A stretch of 64,000 bases of DNA. It comes from Hanleya hanleyi. Lineage: Eukaryota; Mollusca; Polyplacophora; Lepidopleurida; Hanleyidae. Of this stretch, positions 48,701 through 55,152 are shown piece after piece. The notes under the pieces were generated by a model. That model was not told the DNA's origin, made no database searches, and was given only the letters and a program-made list of their open reading frames with translations. Made by a program: the position numbers and the translations under genes. The stretch covers positions 62,001 through 126,000 of the forward strand of contig JAVTVY010039337.1 of assembly GCA_036873755.1 (NCBI GenBank), read 5' to 3'. Within the stretch, counting starts at the first letter, position 1; each line of letters opens with the position of its first letter.

Positions 48701-50047
48701 TCCATCGTCGTTGAAGCGTTTCATCTATATATATGTTTTAGTTGTCCAGTTCTTCGGTCCGTCATCAAAGGCAGCGAAGGGTTTGTGACTAACGGAACTG
48801 TGGCTATGCTGCGCTCTGTGGAAGCATTCCGTCTAGAAGGATCAACGGATGGTCTGGTGCAGCTCTCCTGTATCGTCGCACCTTGTAGCAGTAAGGCAGC
48901 TTGTGATGGGGTAAGACGAGATTCATTTCCCAGCATCAGGGCATATTATTTCTAAATTTTCACTTAATACATTCGCCAGGGATACAAAATAATGAATACA
49001 TCTTTTCTGAGGCTGGCATTATTATAAATAACAGATTCCACATTCAATGGGAGGTTGTTGCCCTGTTTCACTAGTCAACAGACAGCTATTCCTTGTTGAG
49101 TCACCATTGAAAATGTTATCTTATGCTAGCCGACATGCATAGGACTGAAATCGAAAGCATTCCTGGCCATATGACTGGAATAATCCTGGTACGTCACCTG
49201 TAATTTTTATCTGTCTGTGCATATCGTCAAAAACCTGATTTTTAGCAACTTTTACAACCAACGTGTGTTTTTCCTGCACTAAATTTTATCACGATGAAAA
49301 CGCAGAAATCACCAGGCATCAAGCGGTGGGAAGCAGTTGCAATGATCCAATCGGGTATTGGATCCATCATTACCTACCTTCCGATCAAGAAATAGGTTAC
49401 GTCGTCTTTTCTCTAATCCACAGAACAACTGTCGTCAGGTGTCGTCAGCCAGGCGTAAACGTGGAGCTGGGCTAGAATCCCAGTCTCTGGTGCGCATTGA
49501 AGTGATCTACAGAGTGTTGGATGTGAAAGCAAGCCAGAAAGAGACAGTCTCGGATGATGCCAATACAATGCAAAAGAGTAAGGTTCAATTCGAAAAAGAC
49601 AGAAAAAACTTACAGATATCAAGTTACCGTACATTCTATGAATGCCAGCACCGATCGCTCTGGTGATAATAAGTTTTTTTTTCTCCATTTACGGTCATAT
49701 GAGCTTCAGAATATACCGTTAAAAATGGAGTTATTTGTTCTCTTTTGGTGGGCATATTCTCCTTTCTCTTTAGTTACTATCAATACGAGATGTTTTATCG
49801 TGTTCAATGCCCTTGCTTGTTTTATATATCCATATTAGGATCCCATTTCGAGTATCATAGTTAATTTTATTTGCTGTTTATTTCAGATGGAGATGACAGG
49901 ACGAATGAGAGCAAGTGGTCTCCAATAGAGCACGTCCTACTAATAGTATTTGCAGTGATATCCGTCCTCTTGTTTATTGCCCTTGTGATTGCAGTGGTCG
50001 CGTGTATATTGTTTAAAAAACGGGCACAGAAAAGCACAAAGATTTGA
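13540..50047 (+). CDS. 28-exon gene: monooxygenase-like N-domain, long ectodomain, ZP module, membrane helix
   Basis: Joined from GT-AG exons whose phases match at every junction: 13540-13645, 26661-26779, 27644-27761, 29379-29454, 32865-32964, 33264-33370, 33500-33635, 33941-34015, 34735-34884, 35194-35353, 35578-35688, 35932-36042, 36126-36223, 36426-36512, 37098-37247, 37573-37671, 38688-38736, 42094-42214, 42710-42854, 43004-43138, 44861-44909, 46295-46464, 46714-46877, 47285-47442, 47956-48031, 48742-48910, 49424-49577, 49887-50047. Total 3354 nt, divisible by three, ending TGA. The signal-peptide exon(s) were not found, so the protein is over 1117 residues. Predicted as a type I surface or secreted protein that may polymerise through its ZP module. 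The domain-by-domain evidence is in the three entries below. The first AATAAA I see downstream is at 50801. The first intron holds a Polinton-like element. Confidence 0.8.
13646..15110. other. First-intron DNA without recognised gene
   Basis: No further exon could be tied into the reading frame. A stretch near 14820-14935 (GGGGGCGTCGGAAGC…CCAGGGGCCGCCCAGG) looks like a dispersed repeat but was not found elsewhere in the window. Confidence 0.4.
15115..15625. repeat. Diverged ~155-bp tandem repeat with ACGGACGG simple sequence
   Basis: Two and a half copies share TATACCAAATTTTACA, TCAGAGATA.A.ATCATTAA and AAATTAAAGATGGCC. The block ends in ACGGACGGACGTACGGACAG (15560-15590) and AAAATTGGCCGAGGGGTAAA. 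Such blocks are common as dispersed repeats in marine invertebrates. Confidence 0.65.
16125..17345. repeat. ~173-bp tandem repeat, seven copies
   Basis: GATGTTGCTGAAATGCAATA-type landmarks start at 16182, 16337, 16511, 16684, 16858, 17022 and 17194, so most units are 172-174 bp. Each has TTTCGGAAGAATCCAACAAA, GTTATCGCTTCGAACAGACA, CACGGAC-rich sequence and GTGGCGCCACCTTCAGGC. Long frames on both strands are the translated repeat, not genes. Confidence 0.9.
17346..18687. other. AT-rich intron DNA, no gene recognised
   Basis: Contains a GC-rich blip (CCCCGGCCGCGTTGCGG near 17357) just after the repeat array and a polypyrimidine CCTTCCCTCCC region near 18330. An open frame at 17895-18104 has no recognisable motif. 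Confidence 0.45.
18688..18693. repeat. Target-site duplication AATCTT (left)
   Basis: AATCTT here abuts the left element end. The identical AATCTT at 26032-26037 abuts the right end. Six base pairs is the duplication length known for Polinton/Maverick integrases. Confidence 0.85.
18694..20707 (+). repeat. Left terminal inverted repeat, ~2.0 kb
   Basis: Reverse complement of 24040-26031 apart from point changes and a few indels (a ~29-nt difference around 18790, a 12-nt difference near 18900, and the 46-bp insertion in the other arm). It contains ~153-bp tandem units (ATGGTCC.ATGGGGTCGAGTG at 18947, 19100 and 19253), two copies of CTATATGGGGTATG.GGGTAT, two copies of a ~160-bp block with CTCGTCAAGACAAACATGAT, and at the inner end ATGGCGGCTAATCCGCCATG repeats. 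Confidence 0.9.
20493..20635. repeat. Self-complementary ATGGCGGCTAATCCGCCAT repeats at inner arm end
   Basis: About three units of ~48 bp, each able to fold on itself (GGCGGCTAATCCGCC and CCATGTTGGAACATGG). The right arm carries a shorter version (24125-24220). Confidence 0.75.
20912..20920 (+). promoter_or_regulatory. TATA box for the zinc-finger/ATPase gene
   Basis: CATATAAGG lies 55 nt before the first plausible ATG (20972), just inside the inner end of the left arm and preceded by GTGAGTGAGTGGGTGAGTGG. Confidence 0.55.
20972..21043 (+). CDS. C2H2 zinc-finger leader, runs into TAG ahead of the ATPase frame
   Basis: ATG in an ACC context starts a short frame with CPFCQKALSRRDNMLRHMR and then TAG. 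The C-x2-C-x12-H spacing is a C2H2 finger cut off before its last His. The ATPase frame lies one nucleotide further on (CGT T AGA CAA GAG) and is open across this point. The most economical reading is that finger and ATPase were one protein, now separated by a frameshift, or joined by +1 frameshifting or a small intron. The second gene of the element also starts with such a finger. Confidence 0.55.
   Translation: MSSTCPFCQKALSRRDNMLRHMR
21036..22187 (+). CDS. A32/FtsK-HerA-type DNA-packaging ATPase
   Basis: The open frame extends from at least 20925 to TAA at 22185-22187. The first in-frame ATG is 21105. Walker A GPTGCGKT begins about residue 3 after HPYTMTAS. RVVWCYSQWQPAYE follows, then Walker B VVVLDDLM, SHHRNLSVIYLTQNLF (sensor region) and RPYGYLFVDLK…RLTTHLLPGE. 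This is the P-loop ATPase family that pumps DNA into capsids in Polintons, adintoviruses and related elements (family-level knowledge). The C-terminal ~75 residues form a separate helical domain with PRLRR, DPVH and AIGLKKHLFE, which resembles the C-terminus of the protein at 22,718-23,295. In this element it may serve packaging of a satellite genome by a helper. It could instead be a relic. Confidence 0.8.
   Translation, partial: CVRQETPPSPAIGPPSGVGHPYTMTASGPTGCGKTSWVMKFLEEGVATPAPTRVVWCYSQWQPAYETTRLQNVSFVPGIPHDIDEPYYFDSEQTNVVVLDDLMSAAKDNSKIADLFTKESHHRNLSVIYLTQNLFPQGKASRDIALNCQYFVLFSNPIDRAQIRVFGSRIYPQNIDHFMQAFQGATSRPYGYLFVDLKAHTPEDRRLTTHLLPGEASPHPLHYPPSPHLVGQQQQPTPIQRVPFIPSVPEYHPTVKDQPEVEEHNVNSRLLKDLFKESMDAELGEMLEATGNKFQRKGYSKEEAAILAHNRLAPRLRRALRQRYVDLVTHMKLLDKDPVHMEIERTASMLKTSGMNWKAAYVRAIGLKKHLFERIIKTKSVSL
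22183..22190 (+). promoter_or_regulatory. TATA box overlapping the ATPase stop codon
   Basis: TATAAATA contains the ATPase TAA stop (22185-22187) and lies 32 nt before an ATG at 22222. Confidence 0.55.
22222..22580 (+). CDS. Small protein of unknown function, probable early frameshift
   Basis: The ATG at 22222 (ACCATGAG context) opens a frame that stops after 12 codons. The long frame, shifted relative to it, runs from before 22230 to TGA at 22578-22580 and reads FELDNEDILAEALRQA…. It is mostly helical, acidic at the start, with Thr/Ser near the end and no known motif. Its position behind its own TATA box and between two recognisable element genes supports a real gene. A length change of one or two bases between 22225 and 22236 would explain the mismatch of start and frame. 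Not assigned to any family. Confidence 0.5.
22671..22678 (+). promoter_or_regulatory. TATA box for the second zinc-finger gene, with upstream repeats
   Basis: TATAAAAG is 40 nt before ATG 22718. Upstream, the word GCGTTGAGA or close variants occurs at about 22574, 22598, 22618 and 22650. A similar ACGTTGAG lies upstream of the ATPase promoter (20884), so these may be shared regulator-binding sites. Confidence 0.6.
22718..23295 (+). CDS. C2H2 zinc finger - acidic linker - C-terminal helical domain protein, one frameshift
   Basis: The ATG at 22718 starts MAYTCSECEHTFTRHYDMMR followed by H..N.IH, a complete C2H2 finger, then an acidic Glu/Asp/Ser/Thr-rich linker with repeated DTET/ESxS units. 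Near 22935-22945 the sensible frame changes by one nucleotide. The downstream frame reads PTLWDRIVTAAINTYA and ends at 23293-23295. Its last ~75 residues contain RPRIRK, GDPTH, GLPPTEAL, AIRMRKQLFQ, parallel to the C-terminus of the ATPase protein (PRLRR, DPVH, AIGLKKHLFE). I recall similar finger-plus-acidic proteins next to such ATPases in other invertebrates but cannot verify it here. Perhaps DNA-binding and regulatory or packaging-related. Confidence 0.6.
23480..23485 (+). terminator. Polyadenylation signal AATAAA
   Basis: Lies 185 nt after the stop of the zinc-finger/acidic gene. A second plus-strand AATAAA is at 23686-23691. Confidence 0.5.
23545..23660. repeat. Three copies of a 37-38-bp direct repeat
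   Basis: GTACAAGCCCC…TGTTCTGGGCTTCAG is repeated three times between the two polyadenylation signals of the element core. Repeat 3 is cut short. Confidence 0.85.
23729..23734 (-). terminator. Minus-strand AATAAA
   Basis: TTTATT on the plus strand. It lies ~45 nt beyond the end of the possible minus-strand frame at 23779 and suggests convergent transcription. Confidence 0.35.
23779..24000 (-). CDS. Possible small membrane protein on the minus strand
   Basis: The minus-strand frame contains LDESSLTVFLYTHLNEM and a hydrophobic stretch YLFCGLISLALYFTIVHL, ending at 23779 with a polyadenylation signal shortly after. The frame extends upstream into the right arm, where its translation is only the arm repeat, so a start cannot be assigned. 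It may be the C-terminal remnant of a deleted gene or a chance frame. Confidence 0.25.
   Translation of the reverse strand, partial: SHPGQKDNKLNLYVLDESSLTVFLYTHLNEMPAPNLDQNTYLFCGLISLALYFTIVHLHSNIDGLHFGPILHH
24040..26031 (-). repeat. Right terminal inverted repeat, ~2.0 kb
   Basis: Mirror of the left arm. Differences include a 46-bp insertion (24801-24846) that is an X-family 3' tip, and small deletions near 25855 and 25935. Confidence 0.9.
24801..24846 (-). mobile_element. Family X 3'-tip insertion inside the right arm
   Basis: TACAAGCGTCTAGTCCGTCA… is the reverse complement of the X 3' end (GACGACGGCTGAATTATGAA…GACTAGACGCTTGTA). The left arm reads directly CACCCAT-AGCCATG at the matching place, so this is a clean insertion after the arms existed. 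Confidence 0.8.
26032..26037. repeat. Target-site duplication AATCTT (right)
   Basis: Identical to 18688-18693. Confidence 0.85.
26038..26660. other. Intron DNA between the element and exon 2
   Basis: Includes a GC-rich patch with repeated CTGGCG/GGCGCG words (26335-26425). No gene was seen. Exon 2 begins after the strong acceptor CTTTTTCCAG at 26660. Confidence 0.45.
27164..27305. repeat. Long inverted repeat (foldback/MITE-like), ~65-bp arms
   Basis: Left arm ACAATTATGTGATTCCAATG…GATATTCACC and right arm GGTGAATATTGGTTTTCTCT…CACATAATTGT are near-perfect reverse complements around a GAGGCCGAAGGCCGA centre. A second short palindrome, TATATTCACCGGTCGGTGAA, lies at about 27500-27525. The element is in intron 2. 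Confidence 0.8.
27717..27901 (+). repeat. Exon-edge minisatellite, 45 bp x 4, duplicating the exon 3 splice donor
   Basis: Each unit holds the end of exon 3 (SVDTSYG), a donor (G|GTAAGT, G|GTGAGT, G|GTGAGT, T|GTGAGT) and a short stretch ending CTACAG or CGACAG. Donors are after 27761, 27806, 27851 and 27896. The frame is open through all copies, so each donor would leave the same phase and add 0-3 copies of 15 residues (KFIYLQFMSVDTSYG-like). Confidence 0.85.
27925..28499 (+). mobile_element. Family Y LINE, C-terminal and 3' UTR fragment with (CT)n tail
   Basis: GIPYSDFRPSICSYVRRLLQ through the zinc-binding part (EPVPRCIPCHED) to the C-terminus near 28360, then the 3' UTR and (CT)n. Frameshifts occur near 28108 and 28250. 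It lies immediately beyond the exon-edge minisatellite. Confidence 0.8.
28788..29176 (-). mobile_element. Family X retroelement, 3' part
   Basis: Starts (minus strand) with the end of the X coding region (CATGCTGATAGCAAAATACG…) and runs through the conserved tail to the tip ACTAGACGCTTTTA near 28790. It shows the normal order of the segment that is inverted at 55.5 kb. Confidence 0.8.
32865..43138 (+). CDS. Exons 5-20: long extracellular region, domains not identified
   Basis: Sixteen exons, about 610 residues, starting NSCTEYPYNLDGPWPY and ending PSMENTTKQ. There are many N-glycosylation sequons and few cysteines. Two stretches look related to each other: STDAPGEVRGLVEMSQLEYN (exon 10) and WFYIDVARNLNTEHRQISG (exon 16). 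They remind me of CHRD-type domains (a G…Y.…GE.RGQ pattern), at low confidence. Exons 9 and 15 are both exactly 150 nt and in phase 0, and exons 17 and 21 are both 49 nt, hinting at internal duplication of an exon set. Introns in this part contain X and Z retroelement copies. Confidence 0.7.
36635..36712 (+). mobile_element. Family Y tail-only copy with (CT)n
   Basis: CGCTATATAGCTGCAATATTGCTGAA…TTAAACCTTAATT then (CT)n, without any Y coding sequence. Either an extremely truncated LINE copy or a SINE sharing the tail. Confidence 0.75.
38166..38376 (+). mobile_element. Z element, solo copy
   Basis: Nearly identical to 61254-61462: TGCCGGTGCTAGGGGCCGTG … TTATATGTGTTGTAAT. Its first half resembles the X tail (GCTAGGGGCCGT, CATGAACAG, CAAT.AAAGCGT, CTGAGATAC), so Z is probably the tail of a related family. 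Confidence 0.75.
38815..39250 (+). mobile_element. Family X retroelement, 3' part
   Basis: From CTGATAGCAAAAGAGGAGCG through the tail to GACTAGACGCTTGTAA at 39250. It begins 80 nt after exon 17 of the ZP gene. Confidence 0.8.
39660..40565 (-). mobile_element. Family X retroelement with reverse-transcriptase segment
   Basis: Longest X copy. On the minus strand it reads NNIYVKSGNTIYQQRIGIPK, GTNCAPHLTDLYLFSYEFAY, FTKRYMDDQ (catalytic YMDD), SLDLKETTDSPDGTSYLDLY, HRLYDKRDD, SNIPGGSAYGVYIS and a C-terminal Asn/His-rich part, then the 3' tail (40000-39660). Several stops are present (for example after EFAY). The motif set is that of a reverse transcriptase widespread in cnidarian and mollusc genomes. 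I do not commit to a clade. The 5' part is missing. Confidence 0.7.
41106..41190. repeat. Two-copy direct repeat of ~40 bp
   Basis: ATGCAAACGTTGTTGGTGAT…GACGTTGGA occurs at about 41127 and 41167, in intron 17. Confidence 0.8.
41645..41672 (-). mobile_element. Family X 3'-tip fragment
   Basis: TTACAAGCGTCTAGTCCGTC ATTC is the reverse complement of the X terminus. Nothing further of X is present. Confidence 0.65.
43139..43721 (+). repeat. 21-bp array starting exactly at the exon 20 splice donor, 27 units plus a partial
   Basis: Units begin GTAATAATG and end ATCACAG with no length change from 43139 to 43721. Base variants (GCTGCT, GTTGCT, GCTACT) mark individual units, and one unit (43349-43369) ends CGCAT instead of CACAG. 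The exon ends …AAACAG directly before the first unit, so every unit looks like a miniature GT…AG intron and every boundary is CAG|GTAATA. The frame stays open through the whole array (VIMLLSQ repeated) to a stop at about 43780. Splicing to 44861 in phase 0 fits the gene model. Confidence 0.95.
44861..50047 (+). CDS. Exons 21-28: complete ZP module, furin site, membrane helix
   Basis: ZP-N is in exons 22-23, with four cysteines in LEC, PTC, RRNC and RLSC and the typical AYEVVIVVQKEPSI strand. ZP-C is in exons 24-27, with VELGELMTLKI, NVRRC, a CPV followed by AFRLEGS, QLSC, APC, KAAC and NNC. Ten cysteines in the ZP spacing make the module complete. RRKR follows at once in exon 27 (the consensus furin site after ZP), then a short linker. 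Exon 28 encodes a hydrophobic helix of about 24 residues (HVLLIVFAVISVLLFIALV…) and a tail KKRAQKSTKI before TGA. Known ZP proteins are cleaved there and polymerise into extracellular filaments or egg and epithelial coats. Confidence 0.85.
45600..45672 (+). repeat. tRNA-like SINE head or tRNA pseudogene
   Basis: A-box-like TGGCCGAATGG and a perfect B-box GGTTCGAATCC, spaced as in a long-variable-arm tRNA (Ser/Leu type). Stems are imperfect and position 33 is not T, so it is not a functional tRNA. Intron 21 of the ZP gene. Confidence 0.5.
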
Positions 50048-50670
50048 GCAGTTGCTTCTTTCACGTGTGTAAGAATTGTGAATATACGGCTTTTACACAG
50101 TTTATACAAAACTCATAGTGTATGTATGGGAGATGGAAGTTGATTCCTATTCGATAATAATATGTCTTCACTTACTGTACACTTGTTAGAACAAGGTATG
50201 AATATGAACGGGTGGAGTCTAGGGTCACTGACTGAATCATAAAATTTATCGTTCGCATTTTTTCATATTTTTCCTACTTTAAGACGGCCGCTCACAATTG
50301 CTGGTAGATTGCGGAGCTATTATATCATCCCTGCGCTTCGATAAATTTATCTACTTTTGCATAAGCCCGTGCTAATTTCTGTTGTGTCGCGTCAATCAAG
50401 GTGGCCATATGAAAATTCACAATTACAGCCTGTCTGATATACAGAACAATGTAACTAGCGAGAATCACTCATGGTCCGTGGATGTCATTGGGTAGCCTAC
50501 ACTTCGCTTTTTGCATATTATTGAGAGAACAAAGAAGAGTGACCCGTTAATCAGCTGATCAGCTACTGGTTCGCATTATTTCACATTGCCCTATGTTATA
50601 ACACAGGAAAAATATTTTGAACGGGTGATAGCTGGCGCATTTTCATGAAATATTAGCCAAATTATACATT
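50048..50670. other. 3' flank of the ZP gene
   Basis: Presumed 3' UTR and flank. No AATAAA was seen until 50801, just beyond a CT-tailed repeat. Confidence 0.4.
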
Positions 50671-50689
50671 ATTCTAAGTATAATAATAA

Positions 50690-50722
50690 TATTGTTGAAC
50701 GCGACGTTAAACCTTAATTCTT

Positions 50723-50770
<48 letters not shown>
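50690..50770 (+). mobile_element. Family Y tail-only copy with long (CT)n
   Basis: ATTGTTGAACGCGACGTTAA ACCTTAATTC then about 45 nt of CT repeat. Confidence 0.75.
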
Positions 50771-50773
<3 letters not shown>

Positions 50774-50806
50774 AAATACTGGGAAAATATAGTGCATATG
50801 AATAAA

Positions 50807-52550
50807 AGTAGGTCGTTATCACCAGTTCGAAATATTCTCCTGTGTTAATAGATAGGGCAAAGTGGAATTATATGAACTAGTAGCTGATCAGCTGAAGTCA
50901 AGTGTCAAGTGCATAGACAGGGTCTTCTTTGATCCATTAATCATTTGCAAAAGGCGTATTCTTTCAGAATAGCTATGTACATGTTACTTCTCGTCAGGTT
51001 TCGTGTTATCTCCCCACCACCATTGCAGGTTATTGCATATTTTCGTTTAATCCTATCTAAGCTGAAATATTTCTATGCATTCTGAGGAAACACTCAGCCC
51101 AAAGCTGGAGCTTTATTTATCTTGCCGCAATCTATTGATTTGATATTCGTGAATAGCAGATTACGAGAGCATTCTAAATATATGAAGTTTTTGGCATCTT
51201 TCTTGCAAATTAATTCCTTTTATCTTTCGTGAGAATCTTAGATTGTTTTTAATATAATATAATATAAATTATATTAATATAATATAAATTCAATAAAACC
51301 GGCTTTGTTGGAAATATAGCGTCAGTGTATATACTGAAAGCAGTCAATATCATCTTTTTTACTTCTCTGTGAGATATGTTTCAGCTCTCTTCCAAGGGTA
51401 ACGAAAATATTTCCCAGCGCCAGTGAGAGTTCATATCATTCACCAGGTATCCGACTACATCAAATGGGACTAAACGTCGTATCGAGAGCTACGACGTCAT
51501 TACACATCTCACAACGTTTTGATTCTTCACCCTCGGCTTAAGGGAGTAGAGGCCGTTCATTTCTAGAGGTTGAAAGTTTTTTTAAATTTCAGGATTTTTT
51601 CATCAGGTTAGGAGAAGATGATCCATGAAAAAAAAAATGGGGTCACCATACTCGTTAAAAAAATATGGCAGCCAAATGCATGTCTACCACTTAAAAGCCA
51701 TAACACTGAATACATAGGGAAATTCGATTTTTTTCTTCTTTGATGCTCAATAAATCAAACTTCCCAAGGTCAAATTTTCCCCATTTTGCTATATAATACT
51801 AAACACATATAGTGCTTGTTAAATATGTAATAAAAACAGGGGGACACCATACTTTCTTAGAAAATATTAGCGGTATAACAGATAAACGAAGCCTTTTCAG
51901 TCCTATTTTTAGGAGGGGGTGGGGGTGGGGAATCGGGGTGGGTGTGGAGAATATTATTGAAGTTCAATTTATCAGTCATTCAAAAGTTTTGTTTTAGTTG
52001 AAAGTGAATAAGAGTGAATTTGGGGATATTCCGGGGGAATAATTTTTAACCTATGGAGCACTTTGCACCCTCCAACCGTTGAATTTAAAATGCCAATATT
52101 TTGGTCCGTACCATCACACTATCGAACCACCAGTAAAGCGCATAAATGGTTGTGTTGTGTCTTTTGTTGATTTTTATTCCATTTTGATATGTCTTGTTAG
52201 GAAATTCAGCTTGTTTTGAAAAATTTGACAAATGACCATGTTGTAGCCCCATAAGAGCAGAGAAATGAACGTCATCTACTCCCTTAAACATGTCAACAAT
52301 TGCTATCTGCTGTCTCACATATCCGCTAATTACCATAGTAACCAAGGGAAGAATAGCATTGGCTCACCATCTGTAAGAGCCATGAATATGATATACGGAT
52401 ACTCGATGAATATCCCCCTCCCCCTTATCGTCCACGAGTTGGAATGGAACGCGTTCTGCTATCAAACAGATAGCTTGCCACCATTTTTCCACATCATGTA
52501 CGTGACTTGTATACAGGCGTGAATGTTTAACTTGTGCTTCAATATCTTAT
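50807..52550. other. AT-rich intergenic DNA
   Basis: Holds an AT palindromic stretch (TAATATAATATAATATAAAT, ~51248-51290) and a G-rich run GGGGGTGGGGGTGGGG (~51913-51930) that could form a quadruplex. No gene was recognised. Confidence 0.5.
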
Positions 52551-53970
52551 AGATACTGACCCAATAAAGAAATGTTGAACTACCGATTTGAATTGTAAGT
52601 CATTATTCTGAGCAGCCATACAACTTTTTGGCATGGAGCGCTATAGTAGCTTTTTGGTACCAGATTGGAAATATATTGTAATGAATTCACTTTCAATATT
52701 CGCCACGGCGTATTGGCACCAGGTGTAATAACGAAGAATCCACCCCTAATTTGAGTTGGTCCCTGAAGTACACAATCTGACCAGTGTAAACGTACATCTT
52801 CTGTGATGTTAACTGGGCGTATTACCACTAAAAGCACCAAAGTAAACTCTACCAGCATACCAGAATCACGATGAGTTAACAGGCGTTCGGTCTTATACCA
52901 GCATAAATTGAAATGTTCCAGTTTCCCCATACTAATGAACCAATTAAATCAGTATTAACGTATATCATGTTTATTCGTATCCCAAATAGCGAACTTATTG
53001 GACAGAATCTCAATGCAAGCTCAATAACCTCTATGCATAGAGGACGTACATGTAGTGAGAGCCAGCTGCATGCCTTGGTATAGGTATAATGGTAACAACA
53101 GTATATCCATGTAATTGCTACCCATTCCCTCAAAAGCAACCGTTTATTCGATGTTAGACCAATGGGATTATATACTACCCCAATAGTATCATAAAGTTTT
53201 AAACCCGTAGTTCTACAATAGATCCTTACCATACCAATGCTGAGCATGTACTGCTCCCATCCAGTGTCATATTTATAGGCTTCCCCACGTCTCTACATTA
53301 ACCGATCAGAATCCAATAAAATTGCTGGGGAACTATTTTTCGTCAAGAGAAAACCATTAATAATCAACTTAATCATAAGTAAAATTGCGAGCTCACAGTA
53401 AGGCTTTTATTGTATCCAAGCTAACTAATTTTACAGAAACATTACACACAATCTCTGATAAAAGTATGAAGCTCGTACTCAAACAGTCGTAGCCCCATGT
53501 TAAGAGATAGGCACATAACGATTCTACATTCAATATTAACTTTTGCGAAAATAATAAAGATTTATAATGAACTATAAATGAGCCTCGCCATTAATTTGTT
53601 TATTTTAACTAAAAGTATTCTGGTAAGGTGGCTTCTTAATAACAACACGCCAAAATCTCAACAACATGGCGGCATATTCAAGCATGCTCACTAGACGATC
53701 CTAAAGCTACAAGTAACCACAACTACACATATCCCCATAGCAGTCGTAGAATTGGGCCTTACTAATTAAACTGACTTCTCAGGTTAATTTAATAAAGAGA
53801 ACAATGCCCAAAATGCCACGTTTCTCCAAGCGATAACCCCAAAAATGGATACAAATAAAATAAAGTTGAGAGGTGATAACCAATGTTCATCGAATAGATT
53901 GGTAAAAGTCATGGTAATTGTCAACTGATTTGACATGATATTTAACAATTTAACCTATAAATACTGTGTG
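52550..53970 (-). other. Unassigned region, possible old mitochondrial insert
   Basis: Minus-strand frames at 52,580-53,247 show no clear nuclear family. Some stretches (ATTGAGATTCTG near 53,010 and PVNITEDVRL near 52,810) look like decayed cox2 pieces in the right order, but the match is weak and interrupted. Confidence 0.2.
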
Positions 53971-53979
53971 AAATACATC

Positions 53980-54550
53980 TCCGTAGTGTTTATATGAACA
54001 GTCGCAATCAAAGCGTGACTGAGATACCCGCAATCAAAGCGTGACTGAGATACCCGCAATCAAAGCGTGACTGAGATACCCGCAATCAAAGCGTGACTGA
54101 GATACCCGCAATCAAAGCGTGACTGAGATACCCGCAATCAAAGCGTGACTGAGATACCCGCAATCAAAGCGTGACTGAGATACCCGCAATCAAAGCGTGA
54201 CTGAGATACTCATCTAGCAGATGAATATGTTCATTAGAACATTCTATTTCTTTTTAATCAGACCAATATCGTGACATCACTTTTTCGGATACAACACAGC
54301 AATGTACTACACTCTACGATCATTGCATTGTGTTACAAATTTGATGAACAGAATTTCAATTGATCTTGTCGGCATCATTGAAAACTGTTGACCGCTTCTG
54401 TCTTTCATGTAACTCCAATTTACATTTTATCTTTCGTTTATGTCAATTTAGGTGCTAATATTATTAATGAAACAGGTCTTTGGATTATGGACATTTGGAA
54501 ACTCTTAATAGACGACGGCTGCCCAGTGAATGACGGATCTGACGCATGTA
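53980..54550 (+). mobile_element. Family X tail with internal 26-bp array
   Basis: X tail from a TATGAACAGTCGCAATCAAA-like start to GACGCATGTA, but the CAATCAAAGCGTGACTGAGATAC segment is repeated eight times at exact 26-bp spacing (54003-54210). Confidence 0.85.
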
Positions 54551-55152
54551 TTGTTCAGAGTTTTAGGATATGTAAAAATGGCAATGGCTCGAGTCTCGGT
54601 CAAATAGTTGAGAATACTACTCTATTTTGGCGCATGTCTAGACTGATATTAACTCAACTTCGAGATTCAGTGACACGCACAGCCCGACGAGACCTGTATA
54701 GTGTTTCATGCTGCCTTAGAACAGAGACTGAACTCCACGAGATGTCCTGTTTTACAGAACGTGCTGCTCCCAGACTTATTTGCGAGAAGCCCGGAATCGT
54801 TCAAAAAAAGTGGTTTCATGTGACTCCTTGGTCTTGAGGTGAAACATATCAATTTGGAATTTGAAGATACCTTCTTGGCCATGTGATTCACATCATTGCC
54901 CCCCCCCCCCCTCAGCTCGCATGGGAGGGATAATGTAAGATACATGCAGTTTAATCATTTCTCGTTCGGTTTCAACTGAAGTTTGTTTGATTTTCGAAAA
55001 AAAGTGATATTCCAGGCCTGTTAGGATGCCTGATGTGATAATGCTGTTGACCGATTCGTTCCACCGACAATGTTCCTTGATGTTGTTGTTGGCTATATCC
55101 ACTAACAAGGAGATGAGCATGTTCTCTAATGTGGTCAGTGCTCAGGTCTTCA

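Noticed and set aside
54898..54914. Poly-C run as a regulatory element
   Set aside because: A single homopolymer run with nothing around it. No support for a function.
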